Assembly (NCBI GenBank): GCA_937907165.1
Contig: CALCUH010000119.1
Coordinates: 1-34,957 of the forward strand
DNA: 34,957 nucleotides
Direction of reading: 5' to 3'
Source: an uncultured Bacteroidales bacterium
Lineage (GTDB): Bacteria > Bacteroidota > Bacteroidia > Bacteroidales > Paludibacteraceae
Positions 7,874 through 15,403 of the stretch are shown in pieces; positions within the stretch are counted from its first letter, which is position 1, and every line of letters starts with the position of its first letter. A program made the translations under genes and the position numbers. The notes beneath the pieces were generated by a model. The model searched no databases. It saw only the letters and a program-made list of their open reading frames with translations, and was not told where the DNA came from.

Positions 7874-10183
7874 TTATTTCACCGTGATTTTCTTTCCTGC
7901 CACGCTATAAATGCGTGGGCTATTAACTTTGAAGTGGTTCGTGCCAACTTTGTAGATTACGGTTTTCGTGTATTTCCCGCTCATAACGTCTATGATTTGG
8001 ATTGTACCTTTGCGAGTCGCTTCTATGACGATTTCACCCGTTCCTCCGTATATGGCTGTAATTCCCGGATATGCTGGGAATGGTACTTGTATTACTTCTT
8101 CCAGAGTGTTTTCGTTGACGTAAACACTTCTACCTCCACCTACTGCTTTTACAAGGTAAACTTTGTACAAATGCTCATTTTCCCCATTCAAACAGAGTAC
8201 TGGGTAAGGATCTCTGTCGATTCGTTGTCCCCATATCATTGTTTCTCTGTTGTCTTGAAGCTTGTAGCAGGCTTCTCCGTTTTTCAACGAAGCATTATTC
8301 TCTCCGAAACAGTGATAAACGTTACTGTCATCGCCGACATAGCCGCATACGCCGTCTGTCTCCTCGGAATCCGTTGGAATTTCGCCGATATTGTAGCAGT
8401 ATTTAACCTCTGCCTTTTGGTCTATAGCGCCTACGATTCCTCCTATCCTTTCCGCTTTTTTTCTATTGACGATTAAGTTGCCCCAATTGTAGCAATCGAT
8501 GACTCTTGCCGTGTCGGCTAGAAAACGGTTCCCGAATGCGTAACCGCAAATTCCGCCGACTTGATTGTCTCCCTGAATAGCGCCTGTGTTTGAACAGTAT
8601 TGTATGAAGGCGTCCCCGTTTAGGTAACCGCAGATTCCGCCTGCGTTGGATATGCTGTCCATGTGAACTGTTCCGCTGTTTTGACATTTTAGGATACCTT
8701 TGAACTCGCTCATTCCGCAAATTCCGCCGACATTTTCATATCCGTTTATCTCTCCAGAGTTGTCGCAATCGCTGATGCCCAATCCGGCGACTTGGGGTTT
8801 GTTATTTCTATGGATAGGATGGAACCCTTCTTGGTGTCCGCAGATCCCTCCCACATTTCTGAATCCTCTCACATTCCCTTTGTTGGTATTGTTGTAACAG
8901 CTTGCCTCTTGACCGTTTTTCTCAATCTTATTGTATCCGATGATTCCGCCTACCTTCTCGTAACCGTATACTTCTCCGAGGTTCACGCAATCGTACACTT
9001 TACCGCCGTTCCCCAATGAATCTCTGCTGTTGACACCACAAATTCCTGCGACGTTGCTTTTTTCATAAAGTTCGTATTCCCTTTCAATCTTGTTTAAATT
9101 CGGCTCATAATTGTACTCATAGTACAAACGCCAATACTCGTACAATTCATCATGTAAATAATCTATTTGACCATAATTTGTGCAACGATATATGCATCCC
9201 CCTATGTTCGAATCGCAAATCCCACTTCCAGTGACAACGCCATGGTTTTCGCAGTCTGAAATCGTGCCTTCGTTGTATCCGCAAATGCCACCTTTTATCA
9301 CATGTCCCTTATTTATGCAGCCACTGATGACAGGTGCTTGCGAGTGTCCATTGACGGATTCTCCGCAGATGCCTCCTCCATATAAGGTTACGGCAGATAT
9401 ATCATTGTCGTTTTGACACGATGTGATTTCTCCACTGTTGTTGCATCCGCAGATGCCGCCGATGCTGCCAATTTTGTATTCCGTTAAATCACTGTGCATT
9501 GCGATGTTACCTATCCTAACGTTCGTTTGGCAGTTTCTGACCACTCCTTTGTCATTATACCCGACAATGCCACCCGCATAAATTCCTTGCACATGACAAT
9601 GAGCATCCATACACAGTGTGTTGTACTGGCTCTCTTTATAGTAGTCCATTGTGCAATTCGAAATCAAACCTTTGTTGTATGCGCAAATTCCGCCACTGAC
9701 ATTCCCTTTGATTCTTCCTTTGTTATTAATGCACAGATTAACGTTCGTGATCACTCCCTCTGAGATGCCGAAAAAACCGTTGTGTATCCCCATGATTTTC
9801 TCCATGGTCGTGTCGTCTGGACAATTTGACTCCAATTCAGAAAACACAAAATCTTCTACTTTAATTTCGAAGCCTTGTCCGTCGAAATTTCCTGTGAAGT
9901 GCTGGTTTACGTTTCCGATAGGCTCCCATTTCCCTGTCACTTCTATGTCTGCCGTCACCTTTCCGCAGATGCCGTTCCGACCAACGTTTACCATATCCCT
10001 GAATCTGATTAGATCATCGGACGTGCTGATTGTGTATGGATTGCTTGTGGTTCCGCTACCGCCCCATGCGAAAGCTTCCCCGTTGAAACTTAGCGCCGCT
10101 ACTCCCAATATTGCGGCGACTCTCCATTTTGAACTAATTCTCGTTCCTGAGAATTCCTCCCTTAATGTTTTGATAAATTTCAT
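7874..10183 (-). CDS. Secreted GLUG-repeat protein, cysteine-rich
   Basis: A 769-residue exported protein. A signal peptide with a long N-region ends at about residue 39 (FNGEAFA, then WGGSG). The body contains about 14 GLUG-type repeats, most with a core like GGICGYN followed by a turn such as ISxCxNxGxV. These repeats normally stack into a beta-helix in surface or adhesin-like proteins. Here most repeats carry cysteine both in the GG-I-C-G core and in the following strand, so the protein is unusually cysteine-rich. The last 50 or so residues (IQIIDVMSGKYTKT, then PRIYSVAGKKITVK) resemble the C-terminal beta-sandwich tails of secreted Bacteroidales proteins, such as type IX sorting domains; that is a resemblance, not proof. 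AAGGAG directly abuts the ATG, which is too close for a normal ribosome site. It is monocistronic, with its own terminator. Confidence 0.85.
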   Translation of the reverse strand: MKFIKTLREEFSGTRISSKWRVAAILGVAALSFNGEAFAWGGSGTTSNPYTISTSDDLIRFRDMVNVGRNGICGKVTADIEVTGKWEPIGNVNQHFTGNFDGQGFEIKVEDFVFSELESNCPDDTTMEKIMGIHNGFFGISEGVITNVNLCINNKGRIKGNVSGGICAYNKGLISNCTMDYYKESQYNTLCMDAHCHVQGIYAGGIVGYNDKGVVRNCQTNVRIGNIAMHSDLTEYKIGSIGGICGCNNSGEITSCQNDNDISAVTLYGGGICGESVNGHSQAPVISGCINKGHVIKGGICGYNEGTISDCENHGVVTGSGICDSNIGGCIYRCTNYGQIDYLHDELYEYWRLYYEYNYEPNLNKIEREYELYEKSNVAGICGVNSRDSLGNGGKVYDCVNLGEVYGYEKVGGIIGYNKIEKNGQEASCYNNTNKGNVRGFRNVGGICGHQEGFHPIHRNNKPQVAGLGISDCDNSGEINGYENVGGICGMSEFKGILKCQNSGTVHMDSISNAGGICGYLNGDAFIQYCSNTGAIQGDNQVGGICGYAFGNRFLADTARVIDCYNWGNLIVNRKKAERIGGIVGAIDQKAEVKYCYNIGEIPTDSEETDGVCGYVGDDSNVYHCFGENNASLKNGEACYKLQDNRETMIWGQRIDRDPYPVLCLNGENEHLYKVYLVKAVGGGRSVYVNENTLEEVIQVPFPAYPGITAIYGGTGEIVIEATRKGTIQIIDVMSGKYTKTVIYKVGTNHFKVNSPRIYSVAGKKITVK

Positions 10184-10400
10184 CTCCTTGATTTTTAATA
10201 ATTTAATTTAAATTATAGCACAACAAAATTTCAATGATAAATATAGATAATTTTTTAATGATAATAGATTGTTTTATAAAAGATAATGAATGTGAAATTT
10301 TTGTTATGAATATTTGATGAAAATTGCTGATAGATTGCAGTCTGTGGAGATGTATTGATTTTTGTTCATAGGTTATGCGCCTTATGCCGATACGCCCTAC

Positions 10401-10421
10401 TTCTTAATTCTTACCTCTTAG
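10401..10421 (-). repeat. TTAAGAG/TTAAGAA-type repeat, copy 3, at the end of a glycosyltransferase gene
   Basis: On the minus strand the bases read CTAAGAGGTAAGAATTAAGA, matching copies 1 and 2. The first part supplies the last codons (Lys-Arg) and the TAA stop of the glycosyltransferase gene. Confidence 0.45.
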
Positions 10422-11226
10422 TTCCCCTTTGCTTCAGGTAGAAATGCGCTAATCCTTTTAGGTGTTTCCAAGTAGTTTGGGAAAGAAGTTTTTTCTGGGA
10501 TAATCTATTGTAATGGTGGATGATTTTCACTTGTGGCAGCACGACGATGTGCTTGCCTTTTTCCGTGATGCGTTGGCAGAAGTCCGCATCCTCCGGCCCG
10601 TAAAAGATTTTTTCGTCCAAATAGCCGATTTCATCGATGATTTCCCTTCTGAACATCTGGCAGGCGCCGATGGTGTATTCCACGGAAAAAGGCGTTTCCA
10701 TCGATAAATCCTTGTGGTAAAACTGCTCTTCGTTTTGGATGCTTATCCAATCCGAAATCTTCTTCGGGAAGTGTTTCTTCCTTTGTGGGGCGGCGAGCCA
10801 GTTGAGCACTTTATACTTGGGCCAAGGCAGTTTTCTGCAACTCTCTTGCACATTGCCTTCCGCATCGGTCAGCTTGCAGGCGCAGAGTCCGCATTCCTTA
10901 TGTCCGACGATATAATCGGTCATCGCTTCCGTCGCCTCGCGGTTCACGATAGTATCGACGTCTAAAATCCAAACCACTTCGTTCGACGCTTGTTTTAAGG
11001 CGATGTTGCGTGCTGCTGCGACGCCTCTGTTCTCCTTGAGTTGGGTGATTTTCACGGTTTCGCCGAACTCTTCCAGCAAACGGATGGTAGCGTCCGTGGA
11101 GCCGTTGTCCACGACGATGATTTCCGTAGGTATCTCCTCCGTCGATTCCATGATGGAACGGAGACAGGGCTTGACGTCCTTCTCCGCATTCCATGTGATG
11201 ACGATGACGGAAAGCGAGCGTTCCAT
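10411..11226 (-). CDS. Family 2 glycosyltransferase (rhamnosyltransferase-like)
   Basis: A 271-residue GT2 enzyme. It begins SVIVITWNAEKDV, has VVDNGSTDAT at about 38-47 and the ENRGVAAARNIAL segment common to the rhamnosyl/galactofuranosyl-type GT2 enzymes, then the DVD metal motif at 89-91. The acceptor-site region contains EIGYLDEKIFYGPEDADFCQR (the PEDxDFCxR pattern), which is typical of this branch. The C-terminus is basic. Its ATG directly follows the TAA of the radical SAM gene (TAAATG), so the two are co-translated. A role in making a surface glycan is inferred; donor and acceptor are unknown. Confidence 0.85.
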   Translation of the reverse strand: MERSLSVIVITWNAEKDVKPCLRSIMESTEEIPTEIIVVDNGSTDATIRLLEEFGETVKITQLKENRGVAAARNIALKQASNEVVWILDVDTIVNREATEAMTDYIVGHKECGLCACKLTDAEGNVQESCRKLPWPKYKVLNWLAAPQRKKHFPKKISDWISIQNEEQFYHKDLSMETPFSVEYTIGACQMFRREIIDEIGYLDEKIFYGPEDADFCQRITEKGKHIVVLPQVKIIHHYNRLSQKKLLSQTTWKHLKGLAHFYLKQRGTKR

Positions 11227-12666
11227 TTATTTGTGGAATAGTTTCCTCCTCATGGCGGTTAGCGCTATGCGGAAGTCGGTCCAAGAACCGAATTTTTTGA
11301 TGTGGTTGAATATGAAGGATGGACGGAGGAAGAACTGTACGTTGTTCCAGAAGAGCATCTTTTCCATCTCCTCGCTCGATAGGTTAGGGTAGCTGATGAT
11401 GGAGTTGTGCTGCACGTCGGTCGGCTGATACTCTCCGCCTTTGATCCAGTTGTTCTTTTTCGCCAGCTCGTAGAACTCCGTTCCGGGGAAAGGCGCCACA
11501 ATGTTGAACATCACCTGTGAAACCTTCAACTCTTTCGCTTTCTTGAGCGTCTCCTTGATGGTCTGCTTAGTTTCGAGCGGACTGGTTCCGATGAGGATAT
11601 TCAGTTTTACCGGCACGTTATATTTCTTTAAAATGGCGATTCCATCGAAGATTTGTTTCGATGTGATGCCTTTGTGTATGTATGTCAGGATATCGTCGTT
11701 GAAGCTCTCCACACCGAGGTCGACATACTGGCAATTGGCGTCCGAAAGGATTTGCGCGACCTCCTCGTTGATGGCGTCCGCCCTTGCTTGACATCCCCAA
11801 ATGATATTGTGTTTTTTCAGACACTCGCAGATGGAGCGTAACCTTTGTGAGGTGACGATGAAGTTATCGTCGATGAAGCATATCGCCTTGTAGCCTTTGG
11901 CGGCGAGCATCTCAATCTCCTCGATGACATTTTCCACCGAGCGGAATGATACGAAAGGTTTCTTGCCCGTCACCCGTTTGTTCTCAATCTCCCTAGCGAA
12001 CGTCAGAGAACTCGGCACGCAGTAGATGCAGTGGAATGGACAGTTTCGGCTGGTTAGCAGTGTCGTGTAGGGATGAACCTTCAGTTTCGGATTGGTATAG
12101 GTATATTGCTCGATGAAATGGCGGGCGGGAAAAGGAAGTTCGTCCAAATCCTTCAGCAATTCACGGGAAGGATTGTGCTTTATCTTTCCGTCTACGAGCA
12201 TGGTGATGCCCTTCACTTCGGAAAGGTCCCCCTTCTCTTCTATGGTCTTGATTGTTTCGGAGACTGTCAGTTCCGGCTCTCCGCGTACCACGATGATGTG
12301 GTCGTCGGCAAGTAGTTCTTGTGTGTAGTAGGTGACGCCCGGACCCATAAGCAGAATCCACGCCTCTTTTTTTGATTCCCTGATAATGCGGATCGTCTCT
12401 TTGTCCGTCTTCAGGGATAGGTTCACGCTCCACAAAGCGTAACACTCGCTATTGTCGTCTTGAATGAAATCCCGTAGATCCGGCTCTTTTCTGCCGCTAA
12501 GTACAAAATCCTCGTAACGGACGTCATGCTTGTCCCGCTCTAAGACGCCTGCCACGATAAGCTCGTAGATGTTCGGCATCGGATAAACTATTCGGGTGCA
12601 GCCCGCTGTCCGTTCGGCGGGAAGTTCTCCGTCCAAGGAAGGTGGAACGATGAAAGTGATGACCAT
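11227..12666 (-). CDS. B12-binding-type radical SAM protein
   Basis: A 479-residue protein with two domains. The N-terminal 170 residues (beginning MVITFIVPPSLDG) look like a B12-binding-type Rossmann fold (ANSIYELI-like PNIYELIVAGVLERD, then a second sheet with LLMGPGVTYYTQELL). The central domain is radical SAM: the CxxxCxxC cluster motif is Cys209, Cys213 and Cys216 (RNCPFHCIYC). It is followed by FIDDNF and the VDLGVESFNDDIL segment typical of the BchE/P-methylase-like group. The start at 12666 (ATG) is preferred over a TTG two codons upstream. The histidine motif that binds cobalamin (DxHxxG) is not evident, so true B12 dependence is uncertain. It is coupled to the glycosyltransferase; the substrate is unknown. 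Confidence 0.85.
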   Translation of the reverse strand: MVITFIVPPSLDGELPAERTAGCTRIVYPMPNIYELIVAGVLERDKHDVRYEDFVLSGRKEPDLRDFIQDDNSECYALWSVNLSLKTDKETIRIIRESKKEAWILLMGPGVTYYTQELLADDHIIVVRGEPELTVSETIKTIEEKGDLSEVKGITMLVDGKIKHNPSRELLKDLDELPFPARHFIEQYTYTNPKLKVHPYTTLLTSRNCPFHCIYCVPSSLTFAREIENKRVTGKKPFVSFRSVENVIEEIEMLAAKGYKAICFIDDNFIVTSQRLRSICECLKKHNIIWGCQARADAINEEVAQILSDANCQYVDLGVESFNDDILTYIHKGITSKQIFDGIAILKKYNVPVKLNILIGTSPLETKQTIKETLKKAKELKVSQVMFNIVAPFPGTEFYELAKKNNWIKGGEYQPTDVQHNSIISYPNLSSEEMEKMLFWNNVQFFLRPSFIFNHIKKFGSWTDFRIALTAMRRKLFHK

Positions 12667-12772
12667 TAACAATTAGTTTTAAATCGGGCAGGATCTCGGC
12701 GAACCTTCCCGATGATTCGTATACCCGAAAGGGATAACGTGGAATTTATCGCTTTTATTGTTTGGTTCCGCC

Positions 12773-13699
12773 TTATTCTTGAGCCAAAAGCTCCATCGCC
12801 TTTACTCTGTCCTCGCTGATTGCCTCGCGCAAGTCATCTTCCGAACAGAATTTGTTCTGCGCTCTAAGCTTGTGCAAGAAGAACATGTTGATTTTCTCTC
12901 CGTAGATATCTTCGTCGAAATCGAAGATGTTCACTTCGATGGAGATTTCTCCGCCTCCGAATGTCGGCCGTGTGCCGATGCAAGCGACACCGTTGTGCAT
13001 TTTCCCTTTCACCTCCACCTTGACGGCGAATACGCCGAAGCAAGGAATGCATTTGTTTTCGATGTCCGGTTCGATGTTGGCGGTTGGGAATCCTAGCCTG
13101 CGACCATTCTGCTTGCCGCGGATGACGGTTCCCGAGATGTTGTAAGTGTATCCTAAATATCTGTTAGCCAATTCAATGTCACCTACACCCAATAAGTTGC
13201 GGATGAAGGATGAGCTGATTGTGAATTCGTTTTCCTCGTAAGGCTCGGCGCGGGTGACCATCATATCCAGTTCCTTGCCGTAAGCGCAATAATCGTCGAA
13301 GCCCTCCTCCCTGTTCTTGCCGAAACGGTGGTCGTAGCCGATGAGAAGATGTTTGACGTTGAGACGGTTTTTCAGCACCTTCTCCATGAAGTCGTGGGCG
13401 CTCAGGTTGGAAACCTCCGTCGTGAACTCCATCTGGATGCAATAGTCGACCGGCAATTTCTTTAGCAACTCGATCTTCTCCTCGTGGGTGTTCAGAAGTC
13501 TCGGCTGATAAGCTTCGTGCAAGATGATTCTCGGATGTGGCCAGAAAGTCAGAATCGCAGACTTCAGTCCTTCTTTTTTCGCTACTTCGGCTAATTGTTT
13601 CGCTAAAAACAGGTGCCCGTGGTGGACGCCGTCAAAGAACCCGATTGTGAGCGCAAGTTCTTCCTTACTTGCCATTTCAGTTTCGTCTATAAATTCCAT
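12773..13699 (-). CDS. ribF: Bifunctional riboflavin kinase / FAD synthetase
   Basis: This 308-residue enzyme converts riboflavin to FMN and then FAD. The N-terminal adenylyltransferase domain shows TIGFFDGVHHGHLFLAKQL near residues 18-36 (the HxGH-type nucleotide-binding motif) and LLIGYDHRFGKNREEG at about 120-135. The C-terminal flavokinase domain starts near residue 190 with GTVIRGKQNGRRLGFPTANI, including the PTAN motif. Both domains are complete and the length is normal. A consensus promoter lies 65 bases upstream (13766-13797). The sequence between ribF and the radical SAM gene (12667-12772) has no clear terminator, so readthrough into that operon is possible. Confidence 0.95.
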   Translation of the reverse strand: MEFIDETEMASKEELALTIGFFDGVHHGHLFLAKQLAEVAKKEGLKSAILTFWPHPRIILHEAYQPRLLNTHEEKIELLKKLPVDYCIQMEFTTEVSNLSAHDFMEKVLKNRLNVKHLLIGYDHRFGKNREEGFDDYCAYGKELDMMVTRAEPYEENEFTISSSFIRNLLGVGDIELANRYLGYTYNISGTVIRGKQNGRRLGFPTANIEPDIENKCIPCFGVFAVKVEVKGKMHNGVACIGTRPTFGGGEISIEVNIFDFDEDIYGEKINMFFLHKLRAQNKFCSEDDLREAISEDRVKAMELLAQE

Positions 13700-13765
13700 C
13701 TTCTTCTTTTTTTAAACGAATATTTTGTACTTTACAGACAAAATGCTAATTTTGCCTTCGTTTTG

Positions 13766-13797
13766 CAAAGGTAACGAATTTTGTTAATAATTGCAAA
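13766..13797 (-). promoter_or_regulatory. ribF: Promoter of ribF
   Basis: On the minus strand TTTG (13794-13797), a 20-base spacer and TACCTTTG (13766-13773) match the Bacteroidales consensus exactly. The site overlaps the upstream region of the plus-strand tRNA gene, so the two promoters are back to back. Confidence 0.75.
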
Positions 13798-13799
13798 CG

Positions 13800-13874
13800 G
13801 GGCCCATAGCTCAGTTGGTTAGTAGCACCTGACTCATAATCAGGGGGTCACAGGTTCAAGCCCTGTTGGGCCCA
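13800..13874 (+). tRNA. tRNA with CAT anticodon (Met, or Ile2 if the C is modified)
   Basis: The cloverleaf is complete: acceptor GGGCCCA pairs with TGGGCCC, the anticodon stem CCTGA/TCAGG encloses CTCATAA with CAT at 13835-13837, and the T-arm is ACAGG-TTCAAGC-CCTGT. The 3' CCA is not encoded. The D-arm reads GCTC..TAGC, so its fourth pair is a C-T mismatch and the D-loop has one extra base compared with the usual GGTTAGAGC. The body looks like an elongator tRNA rather than the initiator. Whether it is Met or the lysidine-modified Ile tRNA cannot be settled by eye. Confidence 0.93.
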
Positions 13875-13878
13875 CAGG

Positions 13879-13913
13879 AAGGGGAGACAAAAATTGTTTC
13901 TCCTTATTTTTTT
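13879..13913 (+). terminator. Terminator of the tRNA gene
   Basis: A 12-bp stem (AAGGGGAGACAA with TTGTTTCTCCTT, two G-U pairs, AAA loop) is followed by A and seven T residues. It begins 4 bases after the tRNA. Confidence 0.88.
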
Positions 13914-14093
13914 ATATATAACTTATTGATACATTGGTGTTTTGGGTGTTTTAAAGGTGGGGCTTTCACAAAAAGGAATCACGATTTTAACATTCCCGAG
14001 GTGGGTGAATTCTCTCCAAGAAATCCATTTCACCTTTTTTTAAAGAGGTAATTTTTAGATTATTGTCATTAAATTTAGTTTTATAATATAAAC

Positions 14094-14546
14094 ATGAATA
14101 AAGAAGAGAGAATAGAGCGTGCTCGTGAGCTTTTTAAAAGCGGTTTTAATTGCTCGCAAGCAGTTGTTTGCGCATTCGCGGACCTTTATGGATTGACGGA
14201 GGAACAGGCTTTGAAAGTATCCGCCTCTTTTGGCGGCGGAATCGGTCGTATGCGCGAGACATGCGGTGCGGCTTGTGGCATTTTCCTTCTTGCTGGTCTC
14301 AAATATGGTTCCACCGATCCGAAGGACGCAGCGGCCAAGGGCGAAAATTACCGCATCGTTCAGGAATTGGCTGAGGAGTTTAAGCAGGCGAACGGTTTTT
14401 TGAAGTGCCGCGACCTATTGGGTTTGGACAAGGATTTGAAAGAGTCTCCACAACCTGCGGAACGCAACGCCGCATATTATGCGAAGCGTCCTTGCGTCGA
14501 AATCGTGGCGGCTGCCGCTAAGATTTGGGCGGATAAACATCTCTAA
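14094..14546 (+). CDS. C_GCAxxG_C_C family putative redox protein
   Basis: A 150-residue cytoplasmic protein of the family named for its cysteine pattern. The N-terminus ERARELFKSGFNCSQAV places the first conserved Cys at residue 20. A glycine-rich stretch FGGGIGRM precedes the CGAACG motif with Cys57 and Cys61. Two further cysteines follow, in FLKCRDLLG and RPCVEIV. The cysteines suggest metal or cofactor binding, or thiol redox chemistry, but the function of the family is not established. It is transcribed alone, between the tRNA terminator and its own terminator at 14587. The promoter is only a near-match (TAAATTTA around 14072). Confidence 0.85.
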   Translation: MNKEERIERARELFKSGFNCSQAVVCAFADLYGLTEEQALKVSASFGGGIGRMRETCGAACGIFLLAGLKYGSTDPKDAAAKGENYRIVQELAEEFKQANGFLKCRDLLGLDKDLKESPQPAERNAAYYAKRPCVEIVAAAAKIWADKHL

Positions 14547-14586
14547 AAAGCCATTTCCGTTTTTAACATATCGGCTATCATTTAAT

Positions 14587-14615
14587 AAGGTGTTCTTTTC
14601 AGGAACGCCTTTTTT
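14587..14615 (+). terminator. Terminator after the C_GCAxxG_C_C gene
   Basis: AAGGTGTTC and GAACGCCTT form a 9-bp stem with a 7-base loop, followed by a short run of T residues. Confidence 0.85.
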
Positions 14616-14660
14616 GTTCTTAAAAAATATGTTAAAAAATATAAAAACTGCCAAAACTTT

Positions 14661-14691
14661 TTTCGTTTCAAAAGTTTTCTCGCTACCTTTG
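14661..14691 (+). promoter_or_regulatory. Promoter of the TetR/efflux operon
   Basis: TACCTTTG (14684-14691) is a perfect -7 box. A near-match to the -33 element (TTTC at 14661-14664) lies 19 bases upstream. Transcription would start near 14698, just before the hairpin/palindrome at 14704. Confidence 0.7.
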
Positions 14692-14703
14692 CGGAGTAAA
14701 AAT

Positions 14704-14730
14704 GGAATGTTGTGGGGACAACTCCATTCC
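14704..14730 (+). promoter_or_regulatory. Palindrome in the TetR leader, possible operator or RNA hairpin
   Basis: Nested inverted repeats GGAATG..CATTCC and TTGT-GGGG-ACAA lie directly after the predicted transcription start and 26 bases before the tetR ATG. The inner TTGTnnnnACAA is a plausible binding site for a dimeric TetR-type repressor, and the whole could also fold in RNA. Neither role is proven. Confidence 0.45.
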
Positions 14731-14755
14731 TGACGACTGTTTTTTAGTATTAATT

Positions 14756-15376
14756 ATGAGCGCGGAAAGCAAGGAAAAAATAGTAAGAGGGGCTTTGGAA
14801 ATGTTCATGGCTCAGGGAATTAAATCGGTGACGATGGATAAGATCGCCGGTTCATTGTCTGTGTCTAAACGTACCATATATGAGCATTTCGCCGATAAGG
14901 AGGCGTTGGTGGCCGAATGCCTTTCTTGCTTTAAGTCCGATATGGACGAAAAAAGGAGCGAGTTGAAGAATACGACGGCAAACACGTTCTCCTATCTTTT
15001 GGAGATGTTCAAGTATAGTGTTTCCGTTCTAAGGAAAGTCAATGTGAATTTTTTCACGGATTCCGAGGCGATGTTTCCTGATATCATCAAAAACGTGAAA
15101 CTGAATAAAAAAGCGCAAATCGACCATTTTAAGAATCTCATTATAGATGCGCAGCGTGACGGACATATCATCAAGTCTTTTTCCCCTGATGTCTTGGCTG
15201 AACTTTATTACGAGATGTTGGGTTCAATGCGTTCGACGGACTCTTATGATTACGCCCGCACTCCTTCCTCTGAGATTCTGAGGATTTTGTGCAATGTTTA
15301 TTTTCGGGGCGTAGCGACGGAGAAGGGCTTGCTGCTAATCGACGATCTTCTCGGAAGCGACGCCATGCGTGACTGA
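14756..15376 (+). CDS. TetR/AcrR family transcriptional regulator
   Basis: A 206-residue repressor-type protein. The helix-turn-helix lies at about residues 25-45 (VTMDKIAGSLSVSKRTIYEHF). The C-terminal ligand-binding helices are diverged, as usual in the family. I chose the ATG at 14756 because the TetR fold begins within a few residues of it. An in-frame ATG at 14702 would add 18 residues (MECCGDNS and onwards), but it lies in the leader palindrome and adds nothing family-like. It is the first gene of the efflux operon, 27 bases before the TolC-like gene, so it most likely controls its own operon in response to an exported compound. Confidence 0.92.
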   Translation: MSAESKEKIVRGALEMFMAQGIKSVTMDKIAGSLSVSKRTIYEHFADKEALVAECLSCFKSDMDEKRSELKNTTANTFSYLLEMFKYSVSVLRKVNVNFFTDSEAMFPDIIKNVKLNKKAQIDHFKNLIIDAQRDGHIIKSFSPDVLAELYYEMLGSMRSTDSYDYARTPSSEILRILCNVYFRGVATEKGLLLIDDLLGSDAMRD

Positions 15377-15403
15377 TTGAATATAAATTAATGTAACATA
15401 AAT

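Noticed and set aside
7934..8476. 180-residue plus-strand frame opposite the GLUG-repeat gene
   Set aside because: The minus strand there encodes regular GLUG repeats and a matching terminator; the plus-strand frame has no family features.
12673..12772. Imperfect inverted repeat (CGGGCAGG with CCTTCCCG) after ribF considered as a terminator
   Set aside because: One mismatch, an 11-base loop and no U-tract on either strand.
13800..13874. tRNA gene considered as an integration site for a mobile element
   Set aside because: No integrase, no direct repeat of the tRNA 3' end and no phage genes are visible nearby.
14702..14755. Longer TetR start at ATG 14702
   Set aside because: It would place 18 non-conserved residues, encoded by the leader palindrome, before the normal TetR N-terminus.
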